Of a stretch of 64,000 nt of DNA, positions 12,098 through 22,723 are shown piece by piece. Source of the stretch: Neocallimastix lanati (nom. inval.) (taxonomy: Eukaryota > Neocallimastigomycota > Neocallimastigomycetes > Neocallimastigales > Neocallimastigaceae); NCBI GenBank assembly GCA_016946835.1, contig JACVTC010000106.1:60001-124000 (forward strand), read 5' to 3'. A model generated the notes under the pieces. It ran no database searches and was not told the DNA's origin. It saw nothing but the letters and a program-made list of their open reading frames with translations. The position numbers and the translations under genes are program-made. Within the stretch, counting starts at the first letter, position 1; the number at the start of each line of letters is the position of its first letter.

Positions 12098-14323
12098 TTA
12101 ATAAGCAAATACCCATCTACAATCAACTACCTTAACATTATTGTGTGGATTATCAATTACTTCATATACTTCATATTCAATCATTGAATTTATTTCATCT
12201 AAACAACTATTTTTCCAATTTTCCTTTTCATTACCAGATAAAGCTTCTTTAATATTTTTGGGTGGTTTTTTATTTATTTCGAGATGATTAATTAGCATAT
12301 TTTCAACAAAATATTCAAAACCTTTACTATCAACATAATCATATTCATCAATATTAAATAATTTATTTAAATATAAGTTATCATCATTACTGCTATCCTC
12401 AATTATATTAAGAATATCTAAATCAATATTATTTAATTTTTGAATATTATTAATATTTCCAAATTTTCTTTTCTTACGTACAATTATTTTTTCATTTTCA
12501 TTATCATCACTTGATGATGAAAAATTTTCATTATTCTCTATTTCAACATCGTTGTTATTATTATCCATAGAATCATTATTATCATCAATATTTTTATTTT
12601 CGTTATTAATATTTAAATCAATATCAATTTGTTTAATGTCGTTTTCTAAATTTCCGTTTCTTGATTCTTGATTAAAAGGACCAATTAAGTCAGCGTGTAT
12701 TAAGGAAAATGGTTTATCTTGTCTCTTTTTATTTTCAGGAAATGTATCTCTTGTCATTTTTGACATAATACATTCCTTACATTTTTCTAAATCAATATTT
12801 TCTTTGATGGGACTTATTAATTTTGAACTGATGTGTCCAAATCTTAAATGGATAAGTTTTTCAATTAATTTTTCTTCAATCTGATTTTTAAAATTTTTCT
12901 CAAGAATGGCATTAATTTCTTTATTTTTATTTCTTAAAATTGGTAAATTAATAGTAAATAATCTTTTAAAATCGTCGGTTTGTAATTTGTAAATAATTTT
13001 ATAATCCCTTTTGTCCATAATTATAAGATTAAATAAATTCTTTGTATATAAATCTTCATACATAATTGTAATTAAATCATTTTTTAAAATATCTAATAAT
13101 GCTAATAAATTATTTCTTACTTCGTTTGAACATAAAATATTTTTTATTTCAATTTTTCTTTCACCTATTTTAGTAATTAAATTTCCATTGTGTTTGATCG
13201 ATAATTTATTATTGTCTGCTAATTTTATTGAGTATTGACATTCACTAACCTCGTCTAATAATTCTTTATTATTAGTCATAGAGTGTCTGGCACCTGAATC
13301 TATAATCCATTTTATTTCATCTTTTTTATTAATTTCACTATTAGTTTTTAATTCATTATTGTTTATGTTTAATATGCAATGTTGAATTAGATTTATTTCA
13401 GGATCACAGTCTTTTCCTTTTCCTTTAGTATCTTTGATATTTCCATCAATTTTTTTTAAATCTTCCCCATTTATGTTATTAGCTTGGTCTCTATATCTTT
13501 GTAATGTTGTAATATTCTTTTGATTATATTTTTTATTGTATTCTTCTTGTTTTTTTTGTTTGACAAATTTAATTAATAATGTAATATTCTTAATTGGTTT
13601 ATCTGAAGAACTAATGTTTCCATGAAATTCTTGACTTAAGTCTGATGGTAAACTGTGGTAGATACTTTCAAGAATTTCTTCTTCAGATTTTTTTATTCTT
13701 AAATCTTCTAATTTTTCATATTTTTCGATTATACTAATAATAATATCTTCTATCCAGCTTTTATAATCATATTTAATTTCTTTAATAGAATTTTCAATAT
13801 TTTTGATCCTAAATTTTATATTATTTTCTTTTTCTTCTTTTAAAGAATTAATATCATATATTAAAGTTTTATTCTTCACTTTGTTATAAATTTCCTCTTC
13901 TAATGTCATCAATACACCTTCTCTAATTAACTTGTATTCTTCATCTAAGTTATATTCATAAGATGTATCTGTTAAATATTTACTGTAATCCCTTAAATTT
14001 AATTTAATACTAGTTAACCAGTAATCTAAATTTTCTAAATTATTTTTTAATTTAAAAGTGTTCTTTAGGTCATTAATAATATTTTTTAATTCATTGTTTT
14101 CTTTTTTAATGTTGTTATTGTTTATTGTTTCCATTAATGAATTCATGATATTCATCATTTGTTCATTTTTAGTAGTCATCATATTCATCATTTGAGTCAT
14201 ACTAGTGAACATTACTTTGAACATATCATTATAATTGATATTTTCATTATTGGCTTGTTTATCACTTGAAGTACCTGTACTGTTGATACTTTCATTGTTT
14301 TCTTTATCTTCGTTCTTAATCAT
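12098..14323 (-). pseudogene. Element C Gag-protease polyprotein with integrase core deleted
   Basis: Open for 741 codons from ATG at 14323. The N-terminal half is a Met/Asn-rich, coiled-coil Gag with no CCHC knuckle visible. Next comes the aspartic protease site WIIDSGARHSM (about residue 340), then the pre-integrase motif HLRFGHISSKL and CKECIMSKM. At SLIHADLIGPFNQESRNGN, where the integrase core begins, the sequence jumps straight into the Asn/Asp-rich linker, so the remaining catalytic residues are gone without loss of frame. RT starts at the end (ENWKNSCLDEINSM, DCRWVFAY) before the TAA. It could still supply protease and RT, but integration would need another element's enzyme. Confidence 0.8.
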
Positions 14324-14359
14324 TATTATTCTTTTTATTTTTTATTTAATAAAAAACCA

Positions 14360-14390
<31 letters not shown>

Positions 14391-14580
14391 TTTAAAAATT
14401 CAAAATTTTTAAATTTTAAACTCAAATAATTAATAAAAATTAAATTCAAAATTTTTTTAAATTAAATAATTTAAATTTCACAATTAAAGATCAATTAAAA
14501 TTTCAATTTCAAAATTTTAAGATTTCAAAATTTAAATTTAAAAAAAAAAACACAAAAAAAAATATATTTATTATTAGTTA

Positions 14581-14599
14581 TCACTTCTGTCTGACACAC
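14581..14599 (-). promoter_or_regulatory. Primer binding site, tRNA-Val anticodon arm (element C)
   Basis: The plus strand TCACTTCTGTCTGACACAC can be read as the 5' side and loop of a tRNA-Val anticodon arm (stem TCTGT, loop CTGACAC with anticodon GAC). It abuts the 5' LTR at 14600. As in A and B, this is an internal tRNA region, not its 3' end. Confidence 0.5.
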
Positions 14600-14985
14600 T
14601 ATTGAGATTTCGAGGTATAACACTAATAATTAATATATATATTTAATAAAAAACTCTCATAAAAATTTCTCTTTTATAAATAATCTCTCCTTAATAGATT
14701 ATTTTTATTTATTTATTTTTTTTCTATAGTAAGTTCTACATTTTTCAATATTTTTAAGTCATTATTTTTTATCTCTTGATATTAGGTTATTCATTTTTAA
14801 TTACTACGTATACATTCTTATAAATTGCATTGTATATTTCATTAATTAATCTTTAGATTCTATTTAATAATATACCATATAAATATATTATACTTAAATT
14901 TAATATATTAATAAGGTATAATATAAATTAATAATAATTTTACTTTAAAAATAATAATAAATTATGATATCACGTATTTCCAACA
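14600..14985 (-). repeat. 5' LTR of element C
   Basis: 386 bp, ending CACGTATTTCCAACA on the plus strand; followed by TTTTT and the resumed LTR of B. Confidence 0.85.
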
Positions 14986-15499
14986 TTTTTGATAATAATT
15001 ATTTTATTTTATTTTCTATATGGATAATTATAATAATTATAAAACTTTATATTAATATAAAATTAATATAGTTCTATATATTAGAATATATAATTAATAT
15101 ATTACCTATTTCTTATAAATAGATTAAATTATTTATAATAGAAAGAGGATTCTATTGTAAAATTATAGGAATTAGAATTATTGTTTTAATTGTACTAATA
15201 TTATAATTTTATTAATAAATTTTACTAAACAACCAGTATTTTAAAAACCTACTGCTTATAAATTATTTCACATAAAAGTCCCGCATATCAACTTATTTAT
15301 CACATGATATAGTTATTATTATAGTTATAGAGTTTATAAATGTATTGTTACAAACGACTGCTCCTCTGTCCGGGATTTTCAACTGCACCACGATGATTTT
15401 GTCGCTGATTGACTCTCCGACGAAGGAAATCCATACGAGTGCGGAACACTTCCCCTCAAATTTATTTTTATATTTGTGTTGATATAATAGTTTAATTAA

Positions 15500-18071
15500 A
15501 AATATAATTTTCCAAAAATAGTCATTTTATTTCCATTTACATCTTTTGTTAGTATATCTACCATCATTTTATCTGTATTAATTTATTCTAATTTAATTCG
15601 GCGTTTATCTATATTGTTTCTGCTAAAATGGTATTTAATATCAATATGTTTTAGTTTTGTATTTAAATCCCCGTTTTCCATAATGGTTTTGCTTGATAAA
15701 TTGTCTGTATATATTGTTATTTCTTTATCAATATTTAATAATTCTTTAATGATATTTCTTATCCATAATACCTTCTTTATACATTCTGATGTACTAATAT
15801 ACTCAGCTTCCGTTGTTGATGTTGCAACGATTGACTGTTTTTTGGACAACCAACATATTGCTGAATTTCCCATTAATATAATGTACCCATACGTGGATTT
15901 TCTATCATATGAGTCCCCTGTAAAATCTGAGACTGAATATGCATTTATATGACCAACCCCATTATAAACAATTTTGTAATGTTTTGTAGAATTTAAATAC
16001 TTAAAAATTTTAACTATCATTTTACAGTCGGATAAATTTGGTTCTTCGCTTTTTCTTGCAGCTTTATTAACTGAGAAAGATATATCCGGTCGTGTGCATC
16101 TCGATAATATATTAATGATCCAATGGCGCTCTTGTAAATGGTTTTATTGAATGGTGCTGTAAAAGAAAACACAAAAATAGATTACAATAACAAAATACAA
16201 TAAATTTTATTTTATTAAAAATTTTTTTTTTTAAAATATATTTTATTAATATTTAATAGTTATTTGTTAAAAATAACAAATATTACATCGAGAAAAAATG
16301 TGAAAAGTATCTTCTATTTATACTTTTCCTAAATACATTGATAATATATTATTTTATTTAAATTACATATATTTTAATATAAAACTATCCTAATGAATTT
16401 TATTAAATAATAAATTTATAAACTATAACTAAATTTAGAAAAATATAATTATTAATTAAACTAAATACTAAATAATTAAAATTAAGTACATTTATTATCT
16501 ATTTATTATTTTAATATTATAAGTAAAGTCTTTATTTATTTTCGATTTAAAAACAATGTTAAAGGAGTCATGATTAAATTTTGAAACTTAATTTTCACAA
16601 AATAAATTATTAATTTATTTTGTTTTAAACTTTAATTAATTCATTTAAATTATTTTACAACAATAATTTTCTCAGAATTAAAATTTATAAAAATTATTAC
16701 ATTAAAAATTTATCTTGTGGCTTAAAGAATATAATTCAAAAATTTAGTTCATATGATTTATTTACTTTGTTTATTATTTTATAAATCAAAGAATAATTTA
16801 CATTTTTGAATTACACAAGAAAAATTTTTAATTTAAAATGTGATTGGGATAATCACATCTTTACAGGTGCTTTGTTTTCAGAAATACTATTATTACCTGT
16901 ACACGGTGTTTTGGATTTTTTAATATTACATATGTTGTATTTATCCAATAAATTCATGATAAAATTCTCTTGGGAGATTGAGTATGTAAAATGTTTTTCC
17001 AATCGTACATTTATTCCTAGGATACTAACAACAGAGCCACATTTAGATATTTTAAAGTTTATTTTTATTTCTTTAATAACATTATATACTTCATCCTGTT
17101 CTCCAGAAATTATCATATTGTAAACATAAATTCCAATTATGCATATTAATTTATTATTTAATAACTTCTTAAATATACATTTTTCAGTCGATAGTTGAAT
17201 GAATCATATGGATAGTAAGAAATCTGTTATCGTATAGTTCCATTGTCACCCTGATTGCTTTAATCCATAAAAAGCCTTCTTTAATCGCCAGAAACCCTTG
17301 TTGTAGTTGGGATCTCCAGGTGGAATAGTTGTAAAAATCTCCTCATCAAGAGGGGCATTAAGATAGGTAGATTTAATATCCAATTGGAAGATATTCCATT
17401 GAAATTTTGCGGCTAGAGCTATTTTAAATTTAAGACCGTCAATATTTAAAGTAGGAGAATATGTTAATTCAAAATCAATCCCATATTTTTGGCAGAAACC
17501 CCTTGCCACTAACCTTAAGTTGAATTTGTAAATTTTACTATTTGAGTCTTTTTTAACAGAAAAAATCCATTTATTAGTTATAATTGTTTTACCTTTTGGA
17601 ACAGTTGGAATATATTCCATACGTTTTTGATTTTCATTTATACAATTCAAATTTGTACTTGTACTATCATTGTTGTCATTCAACAATTTTACATTTTGTG
17701 TAATATTTGATTTTGCGAAATTAATATTCGAAGAAATTATTATGGATGTTGTGTTTGGTGTATATATTTGATAGCGAAATGTTCGCGGGTGAATCCTCAA
17801 AACATACAATAGTTGATACCTAGTGTATTTTGTAATTTTCAAAATACATCACAATATATGAATTTTAAGTTTCCTTTTATTCCGGAAAGATCCCCTTTTT
17901 TGACTTGGGGTCCATTTTATTTATATTATTATTATTTTCAATAAAATAATTTGCAATACAATCAAACGTTTTAATATGATTAATATTTACCTTTTTGTTA
18001 AAGAAAATTTCATTTGGGATTTTATTATTGATTTTCGGAATATGGGGCATGATTATATAGATAATTTGCAT
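15500..18071 (-). pseudogene. Element B RT, RNase H and integrase C-terminal remains
   Basis: Pieces in order on the minus strand: an integrase C-terminal region (NHIKTFDCIANYFIE, 18071-17877); RT fingers and palm (NKWIFSVKKDSN, RLVARGFCQKYGIDFELTYS, DIKSTYLNAPL; 17842-17246); the RT palm end, where the catalytic YVDD reads YVYN (about 17116-17130); the thumb (KTPCTGNNSISENKAP), cut by a solo LTR at 16158-16865; and RNase H (16020-15583: RKSTYG, STTEAEYIS), in which the first catalytic Asp context AYTDAD of element A reads AYSVSD. Stops and frame changes separate the pieces, so no enzyme can be made. Confidence 0.8.
16158..16865. mobile_element. Solo LTR, family S copy 3, inside element B RT
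   Basis: 708 bp, TGTAAAAG...CTTTACA, flanked by the 5-bp repeat GGTGC at 16153-16157 and 16866-16870. It is homologous to copies 1 and 2 through the interior (shared AGATTACAA.TAACAAA and TACATCGA landmarks) but more diverged. A hairpin TGTGATT-GGGAT-AATCACA lies near its 16865 end. On the minus strand the insert looks like a GT...AG intron, but splicing there would shift the frame. Confidence 0.85.
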
Positions 18072-18551
18072 AAATTACCGCATAATCCCAGAAATTTTGA
18101 CTAAGTTTGCTCCAATATTGTAGTGTTTTAGCACAAGAAATAACCGTTTGGTTAAATCTCTCAACAAGACCATTATTTTTAGGGTTGTATGGAGGAGAAT
18201 AAATTTTTGTTATACCATTTTCACTACAAAATTTTATCAATTTTTTATTTTAGTATTCACGACCCTGATCTGATTTGAGATATTATATTTTATAATTATC
18301 AAATAGGTTATTTAAGTACTTCAATATGTCTAAAATTAAATCGATAGCCTCCGTTTTACTTTTCATATTGAATAGCCATCCTTTTATTTTTGCTTCATCA
18401 ATAAACGTTAAAATAAATCTGTATCCATTTATAGATTTATTCAATGGACCAATAACCTCAGAGTGTATAATTTCTAATTTTCTAGGGGATTTTTCAACAG
18501 TTTTATTATGTAGTTTTCTCTTCATCTTTACTATGTTACAATCTATATATA
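18025..18551 (-). pseudogene. Element B integrase core
   Basis: IIHSEVIGPLN replaces the usual HSD/HTD, so the first catalytic Asp is Glu. FILTFIDEAKIKGW and LNNLFDNYKI follow, then a break near 18240-18280, where the second Asp region should be. YSPPYNPKNNGLVERFNQT carries the catalytic Glu. A one-base frame defect lies at the family S copy 2 boundary. The enzyme is inactive by several lesions. Confidence 0.75.
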
Positions 18552-19305
18552 TGTAAAGATTTAATAAAATCTTTAATAATTAATTATGTAATAATTAATT
18601 AATGTAATAAAATTACATAAATTTATGATTTACGTATATGAAAATTAATTATAAATTTATGTAAACTTTTCATAAAGGATAAATTATTTAAATAATTTTG
18701 GATAATAAATTTAATCTAAATAATTTATTTAAGTTAGTTAATTTAGTTTATTTAATTTAGTTATTTTATTTAAGTTAGTTAATTTAGTTTAGTTAGTTTA
18801 AAATACTTTAAAATTAATTTCGGAATAGTTTTAAATAGTTAAAATTAGTTTAAATAGTTTATAAAAATAGTTTTAAATTGTAAATATATAAACATTAGTA
18901 TTAATAATATTTAAATAATAAATAAATAATAAATGAGTTCTTATTGAATTCAATTATTATTGTAAATAAGTTGAAAGTTTATTGAATTAATTATTGTTTA
19001 GTTTTAGTTAATTATTATTTAATAAAATTATTAATAAATATTTCGTTTATAAATAAATAGTAATATATGTATATTAAATAGGTTTGATATATTAAAATGT
19101 AATCATGAAAAAATATAAATACATGTAAAATTCATTATTTAAATCGATGTATTAGTTATTGACTATCAAATAGTTAATAACGAGAAGAGATTTATTTTTA
19201 AATTTAATAAAAGATTATTTATTAATAAAGAAATTTTTTTATTACGTGTTTAAAATATTTTGTGTATTTTGTTATTTGTAATCTGTTTCTTCCAAACTCT
19301 TTACA
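18552..19305. mobile_element. Solo LTR, family S copy 2, inside element B
   Basis: 754 bp, TGTAAAG...CTTTACA, flanked by ATATA at 18547-18551 and 19306-19310. Its sequence runs in the opposite orientation to copy 1 and shares nearly the whole interior with it. It interrupts the pre-integrase domain just after HNIKESI. Confidence 0.85.
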
Positions 19306-19960
19306 ATATATTGATTCTTTAATATTGTGTAACTCCAAATATTTTTCTAGATTTTGATGATAAAAATGCCCTAACCTTCTATGCCAAATTAGCTTGTTTA
19401 CTTCATCTAATTTCTGGACTGAGTTAATCATATTTGTTTCATTGGGAAACACAATTTAGAAGTAATGAAGATTTGATTATTATTATTGTTTTCAGTAAAA
19501 ACACCAATAGTTTTATTTCTATTATTAATAATTTTTAGTGTAACCCGTTTTTTGAATAATAATGTAATAGCTTTGGTATTGTTTTGTATTAATTTTATAC
19601 TGCTTAATATATTCGTTTTTACCATTGATGTATATAATACCTTAGTTAATTTAATATGATGATTATTTATTTTGAGATAACATTCACCATATCCTTCAAT
19701 TTCACACAAAGTTCCATTAGCACAATATAACATAATTTTTTCTTGTTTAAAATAAGATAATACATTAATATTATTGGCTATATGTTCTTCTGCGCCTGAA
19801 TCATAAAACCAATGTATTAACGAATTATTTTTCATTTGATTACTATTTTGATTTGTGTCATTATCGATATAATTAGTATTATATTCTTTTTGGGGTAGTT
19901 TTACTTGAGATGTGTTGTTCTGATTGAAGATAAATGATTGTCATCATATAAATATTTAAT
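19306..19960 (-). pseudogene. Element B aspartic protease and pre-integrase domain
   Basis: Protease site HWFYDSGAEEHIA (codons just below 19835), glycine-rich EIEGYGECYLKI, then in a second frame IWHRRLGHFYHQNLEKYLELH of the GAG-pre-integrase domain, cut at 19306 by the solo LTR. The two frames overlap near 19430-19452, so at least one frameshift separates them. Confidence 0.75.
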
Positions 19961-20160
19961 AGGTTCTTCATTATATAATGTGTAATATAAACATCCAATT
20001 GTCCTTTCAGTAAGTTGTCTTATATCATCATAGTTAATATTATCGTCCATGTTTCCATTATTCATTGTGTTATCTATACTTACAATAAAATTTATGTTGT
20101 TTTGCTTGTTAGAACTAAGAGAATAATTATATTTTATATTTTTAAGATGTTTTTTATTGG

Positions 20161-21020
20161 TTAATAAATTAAATCTACACTTCTTTGTATTATGGCTATG
20201 CTTCTTACAAATATGGCAGTATAGTTTATTTTTAATTTTATTAATATTTTTATTTGTCTTAAATCTTTCATTAAATTTATTTTTGTTATATTCTTTATAA
20301 TATTATTTTTATATTTATTATATTTTTTTCTAATATGATTTATAGTTGTTTTTTCGTTTATTGGATAATTGTTGATTAAATTATTATTATTATTATTGTT
20401 GTTGTGCCAATCTTTTATATATACTTTCATACCTATCTTTGATTTTAAATTATTGTTATAATCTTCTGCTGATGTCCTTTCATCAATATTAACTATATCT
20501 GTATATTTTGGTGGAAGTATATTATATATATATATAATTCTTTCTTTATTTGATATTTTAACATTAGTTTTCTTCATATTATTAAAAATATCAAACATTT
20601 TATCTAATGTCTTTATTAACTCAAATTTGTTATTTAATTTCAAAGAATTTAATTTTTTAATCCAAAAAGCTGTATCTGCTTGTTGGTCACAATAAGAATT
20701 TTTTAATCTTCTTATCATGTCAGAAGCTGTTTCAAAGTATTCAATTTCATTGAATACATTTTGGTGAACATTTTTATTATCATTGATTTTAGTTCACCAT
20801 CAATCTTTTCAGCTTTATTATTATTATTTTTATTATTATTTTTAAATTCTTTGATTATATCTTTAATTATAAAGTCATATAATCCTGCATTTTTTGCAGT
20901 TTGTTCGATAATTTTGAACCAATATCTAAAATTTTTTGTTCCCGACAACTTTTGCTGGTCATCTAGTTTTAAATCAAGTTTCTCTTTGAATTCACTGGAG
21001 TAATGTACATTAGTAGTCAT
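20161..21020 (-). pseudogene. Element B Gag with CCHC knuckle, frameshifted
   Basis: Starts MTTNVHYSSEFKEKLDLKLD at 21020, 85 bases inside the 5' LTR. The capsid-like part (KLSGTKNFRYWFKI) runs to 20715 and continues in another frame from about 20718 (WIKKLNSLKLNN, YIYNILPPKYTDIV). Near 20300 the frame shifts again, and a zinc knuckle CHICKKHSHNTKKC is read in the third frame at about 20210-20170. Poly-Asn runs come from AAT/AAC repeats. It is related to Gag of element A, with the same motif order, but clearly diverged. Confidence 0.75.
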
Positions 21021-21084
21021 ATTTACTAATATATATATTTTTTATTTATATTTATTATATATATATATATATATGTATTATTTT

Positions 21085-21105
21085 AGAGTACTGAGACTCT
21101 TAATC
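21085..21105 (-). promoter_or_regulatory. Primer binding site, tRNA-Lys anticodon arm (element B)
   Basis: The plus strand AGAGTACTGAGACTCTTAATC touches the 5' LTR at 21106 and is the same string as in element A, supporting use of the same half-tRNA-Lys. Confidence 0.7.
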
Positions 21106-21928
21106 TGTTAAAAAACGTTAAGAACAACTTTTTATTTAAAAATATTTTCATGTGTTTTTATACTAGTACAAAAGCTAAATTACATTATTTTATGTTTACT
21201 TTGATATAAAACAAATATGTGTAGCAACATATTTCTATACTTAATAATAATTATTAAATATTAAATTTATATCTCTTTTGTCAATAATAATATTTGAAAT
21301 AATTTCTTATTCATATATTATTCAATATTTATATATATATTATTCATTATAATATGAAATATATTAAATATATTAAATAGTTAATTTCTTCTAAATATAT
21401 AATAATAAGAATATTATTATATATATAACTTAACTATTCATATTTATTTTAAAGTTTATATTAAAAATACATAATACTTCTATATATTATAATATATAAT
21501 ATAATGAAATAGTTTTAGTTATTTTAATTATAATTAAATATATATAGTTGATATAATTTATTATATTCATATTTATTATATAATTATATTCTTATATATT
21601 TAACTTTATTATTCTTATTTTCATTTAAGAATTATATAGTTATATTTATTATATTTATTATTTTAATATATATTTATTATATATTATACTATACTCCGAT
21701 ATAATATATTTTAAATGTATATTTATTAATAATTAAATTATTATAAAGATTTCTAATAACTACTCTTCTTTATTGTAGTTTAGAGAAGACCCTTGGTTAA
21801 TTGGGTTTTATAAATTAAAATATATTAATAAAGGTTAATTAAATATAACGATACTATTAAAAACTAGTAGCACATAAAAGTCCCGCATATCAACTTATTT
21901 ATCACGTGATATATAGTTATTATTATAG
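21106..21928 (-). repeat. 5' LTR of element B, outer end lost
   Basis: Begins TGTTAAAAAACG. It contains a complete long-form TGATAT element (21202-21892), then about 36 bases matching the other LTR (ACTTATTTATCAC.TGATAT.. to ATTATTATAG) before an (AAT)n array replaces the rest. Confidence 0.75.
21202..21892. mobile_element. TGATAT element, long form (691 bp), in 5' LTR of B
   Basis: TGATATAAAAC...CCGCATATCA with a perfect 4-bp duplication ACTT at 21198-21201 and 21893-21896. A 10-bp subterminal inverted repeat starts just inside the left end. It has no coding capacity. It is very similar to the isolated copy at 41176-41868. Confidence 0.8.
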
Positions 21929-21995
21929 TAACAACAACAGCAATAATAATAATAATAATAATAATAACAATAATAATAATAATAATAATAATAAC

Positions 21996-22030
<35 letters not shown>

Positions 22031-22088
22031 TAATAATAATAATAATAATAATAACAATAATAATAATAATAATAATAATAACAATAAC

Positions 22089-22141
<53 letters not shown>
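21929..22141. repeat. (AAT)n array with regular AAC interruptions
   Basis: About 70 triplets. AAC appears about every 10 to 11 units between 21968 and 22087, suggesting expansion of a longer unit. A poly-Asn reading frame here is not a gene. Confidence 0.9.
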
Positions 22142-22142
<1 letters not shown>

Positions 22143-22688
22143 TTATTTATTTATTTAAAATATAAGAGAATTAAAAATTAAAAAAAAAAAAAAAAAAAAT
22201 TGACCATACAAAATATTTAATTATTTGAATATTAATTTTACATTATTTGAATCAATAAGAGTTAATAAATTATTTTAAACTTAATATTTATTGATACCAA
22301 TATCAATAGATATAGTTTTAATTTTATTTATATCAATATTAATGAATGTTATTAAAAATTACTATATCTGGTAAGATAATTATTAACTATATATTTTTTT
22401 TATTAATATTGAATTATTTAATTATTTAATTATTTATGAAGTGTTTATGAAATTATTTTAATATTTAATAGTAAAATATTTATTTAATTATTTATTATTA
22501 ATTTTTAATTATTAATTATTTATAATTTATTTATTTAGAATGTATAAAATATTAAAATGACGTGGCGTTAAATTAAAAATATTACAAGCCATTTTCTAAA
22601 TGTAATTTTATTACTTTTATTATTATTATTATTTACATTATTCTATTAATAAAATGTTCCACATTTCTATTTGTATTTTGTTCTTTAT

Positions 22689-22723
<35 letters not shown>

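Larger units (their letters stand above)
9879..14985 (-). mobile_element. Ty1/copia retrotransposon C, integrase core deleted
   Basis: A minus-strand element inserted in the 3' LTR of B, with TTTTT on both sides (9874-9878 and 14986-14990). The 5' LTR is 14600-14985 (386 bp); the 3' LTR is 9879-10649, enlarged by a nested TGATAT element at 10244-10624. The two LTRs differ at only a few positions seen. The primer site at 14581-14599 fits tRNA-Val and the purine tract is at 10650-10660. The single long frame (14323 down to 10760) has one TAA near 12098-12100 and lacks the whole integrase catalytic core. It is a different copia lineage from A and B. Confidence 0.85.
9802..15290. mobile_element. 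TGATAT element inside the 3' LTR of B (split by element C)
   Basis: Starts TGATATAAAGCAAATATGTG at 9802 and, after element C, ends AGTCCCGCATATCA at 15290. The flanking 4-mers ACCT (9798-9801) and ACTT (15291-15294) differ by one base from a perfect duplication, which is seen intact in the 5' LTR copy (ACTT on both sides). Confidence 0.7.
9707..15448 (-). repeat. 3' LTR of element B, split by element C
   Basis: B LTR sequence lies at 9707-9878 and 14986-15448; element C fills the gap. Within it a TGATAT element occupies 9802-9878 plus 14986-15290. The outer part, 15291-15448, contains a GC-richer stretch (15355-15448) that the damaged 5' LTR no longer has. Confidence 0.8.
9707..21928 (-). 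mobile_element. Ty1/copia retrotransposon B, decayed, with nested insertions
   Basis: Minus-strand element. The 3' LTR runs 9707-15448 and is interrupted by element C. It starts TGTTAAAAACG on the plus strand and ends GGAACA; the purine tract is at 15449-15463 (minus AAATTTGAGGGGAAG). The 5' LTR starts at 21106 and is recognisable to 21928, where its outer end is lost in an AAT array. Gag, protease, integrase, RT and RNase H are all present in copia order but carry frameshifts, stops and two solo LTRs of family S. Both LTRs contain a TGATAT element at the same place, so that insertion predates the last transposition of B. The primer site is tRNA-Lys-like, as in A. Confidence 0.85.

Noticed and set aside
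16158-16865. Spliceosomal intron in element B RT (GTAAAG...TTTTACAG on the minus strand)
   Set aside because: Splicing at these sites would leave 5 extra bases and shift the frame, whereas a 5-bp target duplication GGTGC and homology to two other insertions explain it fully.
21906-22181. Plus-strand poly-asparagine reading frame
   Set aside because: It lies on an (AAT/AAC)n array next to the lost LTR end of element B; no promoter, conserved segment or splice signal.
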